Of a stretch of 34,250 nucleotides of DNA, positions 31,682-34,250 are shown in pieces. The stretch's first letter is position 1. Every line of letters starts with the position of its first letter. Source of the stretch: an uncultured Caryophanales bacterium (lineage in GTDB: Bacteria; Bacillota_I; Bacilli_A; RFN20; CAG-826); NCBI GenBank assembly GCA_946401755.1, contig CAMIVH010000002.1:1-34250 (forward strand). Reading direction: 5' to 3'. Both the position numbers and the translations under genes were made by a program. The notes beneath the pieces were generated by a model. That model was not told the DNA's origin. It made no database searches and was given only the letters and a program-made list of their open reading frames with translations.

Positions 31682-32320
31682 ATGCAATACAATAAACTTA
31701 TTGATCATACTTTATTAAAGCAAGATGCCCAACCAGAACAAATCGTTAAACTTTGTGAAGAAGCCAAACAATTTGATTTCATGTCAGTTTGTGTCAATCC
31801 TGCTTATGTCCCATTAGCGGCCTCTTGCTTAGAAACAAGTGACGTTAAGGTTTGTACCGTTATCGGTTTCCCTCTTGGCATGAACTTAACCAAGACCAAA
31901 GTGGAAGAAGCCGTTTTAGCGGTCAAAGAAGGCGCTGATGAAGTTGATATGGTTATCAATGTTGGTATGTTAAAAGCCGGTCATGATGATTATGTCAGAG
32001 AAGAAATCAGAGAAATCAAACAAGCTGTTGGTCACAATATCATCTTAAAAGTCATTATTGAAACATGCTTATTAAATAACGATGAAATCGTTCGTGCTTG
32101 TAAAGCCGCTAAAGAAGCTGGTGCTGACTTTGTTAAAACAAGTACAGGCTTCTCAACTGGTGGTGCCACTGTTGAAGCAGTGAGACTCATGAGAGAAACA
32201 GTTGGCCCAGAAATGGGCGTTAAAGCCAGTGGTGGTGTGCGTACACACGAAGACTTAATTGCCATGGTTGAAGCGGGTGCTAACCGCATCGGCACATCCA
32301 GTGGTGCGAAAATTATTTAA
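31682..32320 (+). CDS. deoC: Deoxyribose-phosphate aldolase
   Basis: This 212-residue class-I aldolase splits 2-deoxyribose 5-phosphate into glyceraldehyde 3-phosphate and acetaldehyde in deoxynucleoside catabolism. IDHTLLK opens the TIM barrel. [17 protein letters not shown] (Asp89), [17 protein letters not shown] (Lys152, the Schiff-base lysine), GVKASGGVR (Lys181, the second active-site lysine) and the phosphate loop GTSSG are all present. Length is normal for Firmicutes DeoC. No other deo genes are adjacent; it is monocistronic behind an extended -10 promoter. Confidence 0.96.
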   Translation: MQYNKLIDHTLLKQDAQPEQIVKLCEEAKQFDFMSVCVNPAYVPLAASCLETSDVKVCTVIGFPLGMNLTKTKVEEAVLAVKEGADEVDMVINVGMLKAGHDDYVREEIREIKQAVGHNIILKVIIETCLLNNDEIVRACKAAKEAGADFVKTSTGFSTGGATVEAVRLMRETVGPEMGVKASGGVRTHEDLIAMVEAGANRIGTSSGAKII

Positions 32321-32329
32321 TAATAATAC

Positions 32330-32358
32330 TTGCAATAGTTAGACTACTTTGTAATAAT
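32330..32358 (+). promoter_or_regulatory. Promoter of rpsU
   Basis: TTGCAA (32330-32335), then TAATAAT (32352-32358) at 16-17 bases spacing. A strong ribosome site AAGGAGGTG (32380-32388) lies 7 bases before the ATG. Confidence 0.65.
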
Positions 32359-32395
32359 AGACACGTTGCGAAAAGCTTCAAGGAGGTGAATAGAC

Positions 32396-32572
32396 ATGCC
32401 AAAGACTTCAGTTCGTGAAAACGAAACATTAGATGATGCTCTTCGTAGATTCAAAAGACAAGTTAATAAAGCTGGCACTATCCAAGAAGCCCGTAAGAGA
32501 GAATTTTTCTTAAAGAAATCTCTTAAGAGAAAAGTGAAAAGCGAAAACGCTCGTCGCAAAAATCGCAAGTAA
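32396..32572 (+). CDS. rpsU: 30S ribosomal protein S21
   Basis: The 58-residue product begins [19 protein letters not shown], continues [19 protein letters not shown] and ends with a basic [11 protein letters not shown] helix. This is standard S21, a small subunit protein near the mRNA exit that helps with initiation on structured or Shine-Dalgarno mRNAs. Length is as in other Bacilli. Its ribosome site is nearly perfect. The initiator tRNA gene starts 31 bases after its stop with a short hairpin (32580-32597) between, lacking a T-run, so the two may share one transcript that is then cut. Confidence 0.96.
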   Translation: MPKTSVRENETLDDALRRFKRQVNKAGTIQEARKREFFLKKSLKRKVKSENARRKNRK

Positions 32573-32603
32573 TCAATTGCCTGGACTAAACTCCGGGCGA
32601 GAT

Positions 32604-32679
32604 CGCGGAGTAGAGCAGTGGTAGCTCGTCAGGCCCATAACCTGGAGGTCGCAGTGTTCAAATCCTGCCTCCGCAACCA
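32604..32679 (+). tRNA. Initiator tRNA-fMet (anticodon CAT), atypical
   Basis: Acceptor CGCGGAG/CTCCGCA with the C1xA72 mismatch that marks bacterial initiators, D-stem GAGC/GCTC with A11:U24, anticodon stem TCAGG/CCTGG around CCCATAA, T-loop TTCAAAT, encoded CCA. Unusual points: position 33 is C, pair 29:41 is A:U so the three G:C pairs are incomplete, and one extra T (32655) is bulged in the T-stem (GCAG-T-G against C-CTGC). It could still function, but the bulge needs checking. Confidence 0.9.
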
Positions 32680-32690
32680 AACGTTTACTT

Positions 32691-32721
32691 ACAGTATCGA
32701 TAATAATCGGTACTGTTTTTA
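32691..32721 (+). terminator. Terminator after tRNA-fMet
   Basis: ACAGTATCGAT (32691-32701), loop AATA, ATCGGTACTGT (32706-32716), then TTTT. A near-identical copy lies at 34191. Confidence 0.93.
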
Positions 32722-32729
32722 TTTATTTG

Positions 32730-32738
32730 TGATATAAT
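32730..32738 (+). promoter_or_regulatory. Extended -10 promoter of the antiporter gene
   Basis: TGATATAAT (32730-32738) gives a TGn extension plus consensus -10; the start predicted at about 32745 coincides with the first stem of the riboswitch. Confidence 0.7.
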
Positions 32739-32745
32739 CACCACT

Positions 32746-32834
32746 GGGAATGATGTCTCCCTTCTAGAAATAGAAAACCGCAAGAATTAGCTGATGACGT
32801 CTATGACTTATTTTGTCGTAGAAATCAGCTTTTT
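32746..32834 (+). promoter_or_regulatory. Fluoride (crcB-type) riboswitch with intrinsic terminator
   Basis: The leader reads GGGAATGATGTCTCCC (32746-32761), later AACCGC (32776-32781), then AGCTGATGACGTCTATG (32789-32805). This follows the crcB-motif order: a 5' stem-loop carrying GATGnnGTY, an AACCGC-like junction, and GCTGATGRCnnCTAY. GATGTC (32752-32757) can pair with GACGTC (32796-32801) as the family pseudoknot does. The expression platform is a terminator, AGCTGAT (32789-32795)/ATCAGCT (32824-32830) with TCTATGAC/GTCGTAGA inside, then TTTTT. It shares bases with the aptamer, so fluoride binding should block termination. Motif match from memory. Confidence 0.78.
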
Positions 32835-32859
32835 AATTTCTATGATGGAAAGGAGAATT

Positions 32860-34059
32860 ATGAATATATTCTTATCTTTATTTATCATCTTTGGTGGTGG
32901 AATACTTGGTGGTTTTGTTTTTGAAAAGATTAAACTCCCTAAACTGGTTTGGTATATCATCCTTGGGATATTAATCGGACCATCATTATTAAATATCGTA
33001 GATGATACACTTTTGTCTATTTCTTCTTACTTAAGACAAGTGGCGTTAGTAATTATTCTCACTAGATCAGGTTTATCTCTAGATATTAATAATCTCAAAA
33101 AGATTGGAAGACCCGCCATATTAATGTGTTTTGTGCCGGCATGTTTTGAAATAGTGGGCATCACCATATTTGCCCCTCTATTCTTAGGAATATCCCATTT
33201 AGAAGCTATGCTTCTTGGTTCCGTTCTTGCTGCGGTGTCTCCAGCGGTTGTCGTTCCAAGAATGATTAAATTAATGGAAGAAGGATATGGTAAAGAGCAT
33301 AGCGTTCCTGAACTAGTTATGGCTGGAGCATCGTGTGATGATATCTTCGTTATCGTTCTTTTCTATTCGTTTAAGAATCTTGTAGCAACATCTACATTTG
33401 ATGCTTGGGGAATATCACAAATTCCATTTTCTATAGTGACTGGAATCGCTTTAGGCATTGGTGTTGGTCTATTAATGGTCTTAATTATCCGTTATCTAAA
33501 ACTAAATAAAATCATTAATGTCATATTTATGCTTGGTTTATCTTTTGGTATGCTAGCGTTAGAGCAAGCTCTAAAACCATATTTTAGTGTCTCATCTTTA
33601 CTCGCAATTATCGTTATGGCTTTAGTGGTGAATATCTTTAAAAAAGAAGAAGCTAAAGAAATCCAAAAAACTTATAACGGATTATGGCAGGGTTTTGAAA
33701 TATTACTTTTCGCTTTAGTGGGTATAGCCACAGATGTTCATTATGCTTTTTCTAAAGAAGGCGCAATCATCGTAGGATTAATCTTTATCGCACTAATATT
33801 CAGAAGTGTAGGTGTGATATGTTGCGTGATAGCCACGAAGTTTACCTCAAAAGAAAAGATATTTATTATCATTTCATATTTGCCCAAGGCAACAGTGCAA
33901 GCTTCAATTGGCGCGATTGCATTGAGTGAAGGCTTAAGTTGCGGAACATTAGTTCTTACTGCCGCGGTGGTGTCAATATTAATTACCGCTCCACTAGGGG
34001 CTATATTGATGGATTCACTTTACAAGAAATTATTAAATAAAAATGAGCCAATTATCTGA
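32860..34059 (+). CDS. Cation/proton antiporter (CPA family)
   Basis: The 399-residue membrane protein has about twelve to thirteen transmembrane helices of the Na+/H+ exchanger family (PF00999). Visible signatures are the N-terminal LPKLVWYIILGILIGP, RQVALVIILTRSGLSLD, AVLAAVSPAVVVPRMIKLME and GASCDDIFVIVLF, with the paired Asp residues at the expected ion-binding site. I place the start at ATG 32860, after AAGGAG; an in-frame ATG further upstream (32794) lies inside the riboswitch terminator. A fluoride riboswitch controls it, and CPA antiporters are among genes known to be under such riboswitches. I infer that it helps the cell resist fluoride stress, directly or by handling Na+ and H+. 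Confidence 0.88.
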   Translation: MNIFLSLFIIFGGGILGGFVFEKIKLPKLVWYIILGILIGPSLLNIVDDTLLSISSYLRQVALVIILTRSGLSLDINNLKKIGRPAILMCFVPACFEIVGITIFAPLFLGISHLEAMLLGSVLAAVSPAVVVPRMIKLMEEGYGKEHSVPELVMAGASCDDIFVIVLFYSFKNLVATSTFDAWGISQIPFSIVTGIALGIGVGLLMVLIIRYLKLNKIINVIFMLGLSFGMLALEQALKPYFSVSSLLAIIVMALVVNIFKKEEAKEIQKTYNGLWQGFEILLFALVGIATDVHYAFSKEGAIIVGLIFIALIFRSVGVICCVIATKFTSKEKIFIIISYLPKATVQASIGAIALSEGLSCGTLVLTAAVVSILITAPLGAILMDSLYKKLLNKNEPII

Positions 34060-34190
34060 TGGGTTTATTTTGCTTTTTATTTATAAAATTTTTCAATAAA
34101 TAATAAACTTATCGATTATTTAAGGCTGTCCGGATTTTCATAAAAGTGTCCGGATGTATCAAAATAGTCCAAGAAGCTCAATCACATATT
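34060..34190 (+). other. Intergenic DNA with TGTCCGGAT direct repeats
   Basis: AT-rich with no gene. TGTCCGGAT occurs at 34127-34135 and 34147-34155, exactly 20 bases (about two helical turns) apart, and a partial AGTCC follows at 34166-34170. It may be a protein-binding site or the remnant of a mobile-element end; neither can be proved here. Confidence 0.45.
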
Positions 34191-34223
34191 ACAGCATCGA
34201 TAAAAATCGGTACTGTTTTTTTA
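34191..34223 (+). terminator. Terminator, near-copy of the one at 32691
   Basis: ACAGCATCGAT (34191-34201), loop AAAA, ATCGGTACTGT (34206-34216), then a run of seven T. It probably ends the antiporter transcript. Confidence 0.88.
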
Positions 34224-34233
34224 TTTATTATTG

Positions 34234-34250
34234 TAAAATAACTACATGAA
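34234..34250 (+). other. Possible leaderless start of the next gene
   Basis: TAAAAT (34234-34239) lies 6 bases before an ATG (34246) at the right edge. The spacing matches other leaderless-looking genes in the window, but only one full codon is visible. Confidence 0.25.

Noticed and set aside
32794..32859. N-terminal extension of the antiporter from ATG 32794
   Set aside because: It overlaps the riboswitch terminator hairpin, has no ribosome site, and the ATG at 32860 follows AAGGAG.
1..34250. Mycoplasma-type code with TGA as Trp
   Set aside because: TGG encodes Trp throughout, and TGA ends the 29204-29986 gene, where the next gene starts in an ATGA overlap.

Overview
The window is low-GC, gene-dense Firmicutes chromosome, most likely from an uncultured gut-type member of the Bacilli (Erysipelotrichales/RF39/RFN20-like, near the Tenericutes). 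This rests on A+T-rich codon use, strong AAGGAGG ribosome sites mixed with apparently leaderless genes, encoded CCA ends on all tRNAs, Ser/Thr-rich linkers after the lipobox of surface lipoproteins, and Firmicutes-type rpmF, rpsU, rsmE-mtaB and mntP genes. TGG encodes Trp and TGA is a stop, so the standard code is used. The taxonomic placement is inference.

Left part (1-8700): the 3' end of a membrane protein (possibly an acyltransferase-3), a membrane-anchored alpha/beta hydrolase, and a leftward TetR-ABC ATPase-FtsX permease operon with its own promoter and operator. Divergent from it is a two-gene operon encoding a GT8 glycosyltransferase fused to a PlsC acyltransferase, then a CrtO-like acyltransferase. 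It has a near-consensus promoter and a structured 5' leader, and looks like a machine for making an acylated glycolipid. Leftward after it are a fatty-aldehyde-type ALDH and a YhhN lysoplasmalogenase, a plausible plasmalogen-degradation pair.

Middle (8900-19250): a membrane GGDEF protein, a 5'-nucleotidase-type lipoprotein, an SDR, an M6-type metalloprotease lipoprotein, tRNA-Ala/tRNA(CAT)/tRNA-Ser with a stand-alone FakA C-terminal domain gene among them, a small unknown protein, and a 983-residue secreted lipase-like protein ending in Gly-Gly-Asn-rich repeats. This block is mainly cell-surface and exported hydrolases.

Right-middle (19250-27870): a truncated GNAT copy, a 1140-residue fused ABC ATPase/permease with a very large extracytoplasmic domain, the intact GNAT, MntP, a MATE transporter (leaderless promoter), a CotH-kinase lipoprotein and the elongator tRNA-Met.

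Right end (27900-34250): housekeeping. Zinc-ribbon membrane protein, rsmE, an unknown protein and mtaB form an overlapping operon. rpmF, deoC, rpsU and a structurally odd initiator tRNA follow. The last gene is a cation/proton antiporter preceded by what reads as a fluoride (crcB-type) riboswitch with an intrinsic terminator. The same terminator sequence recurs near the end of the window.

Most promising for novelty: the GT8-PlsC/CrtO-like operon with its leader RNA, the lipase with the glycine-rich tail, the fluoride-riboswitch antiporter, the initiator tRNA with a T-stem bulge, and the GNAT duplication flanking the large ABC transporter.
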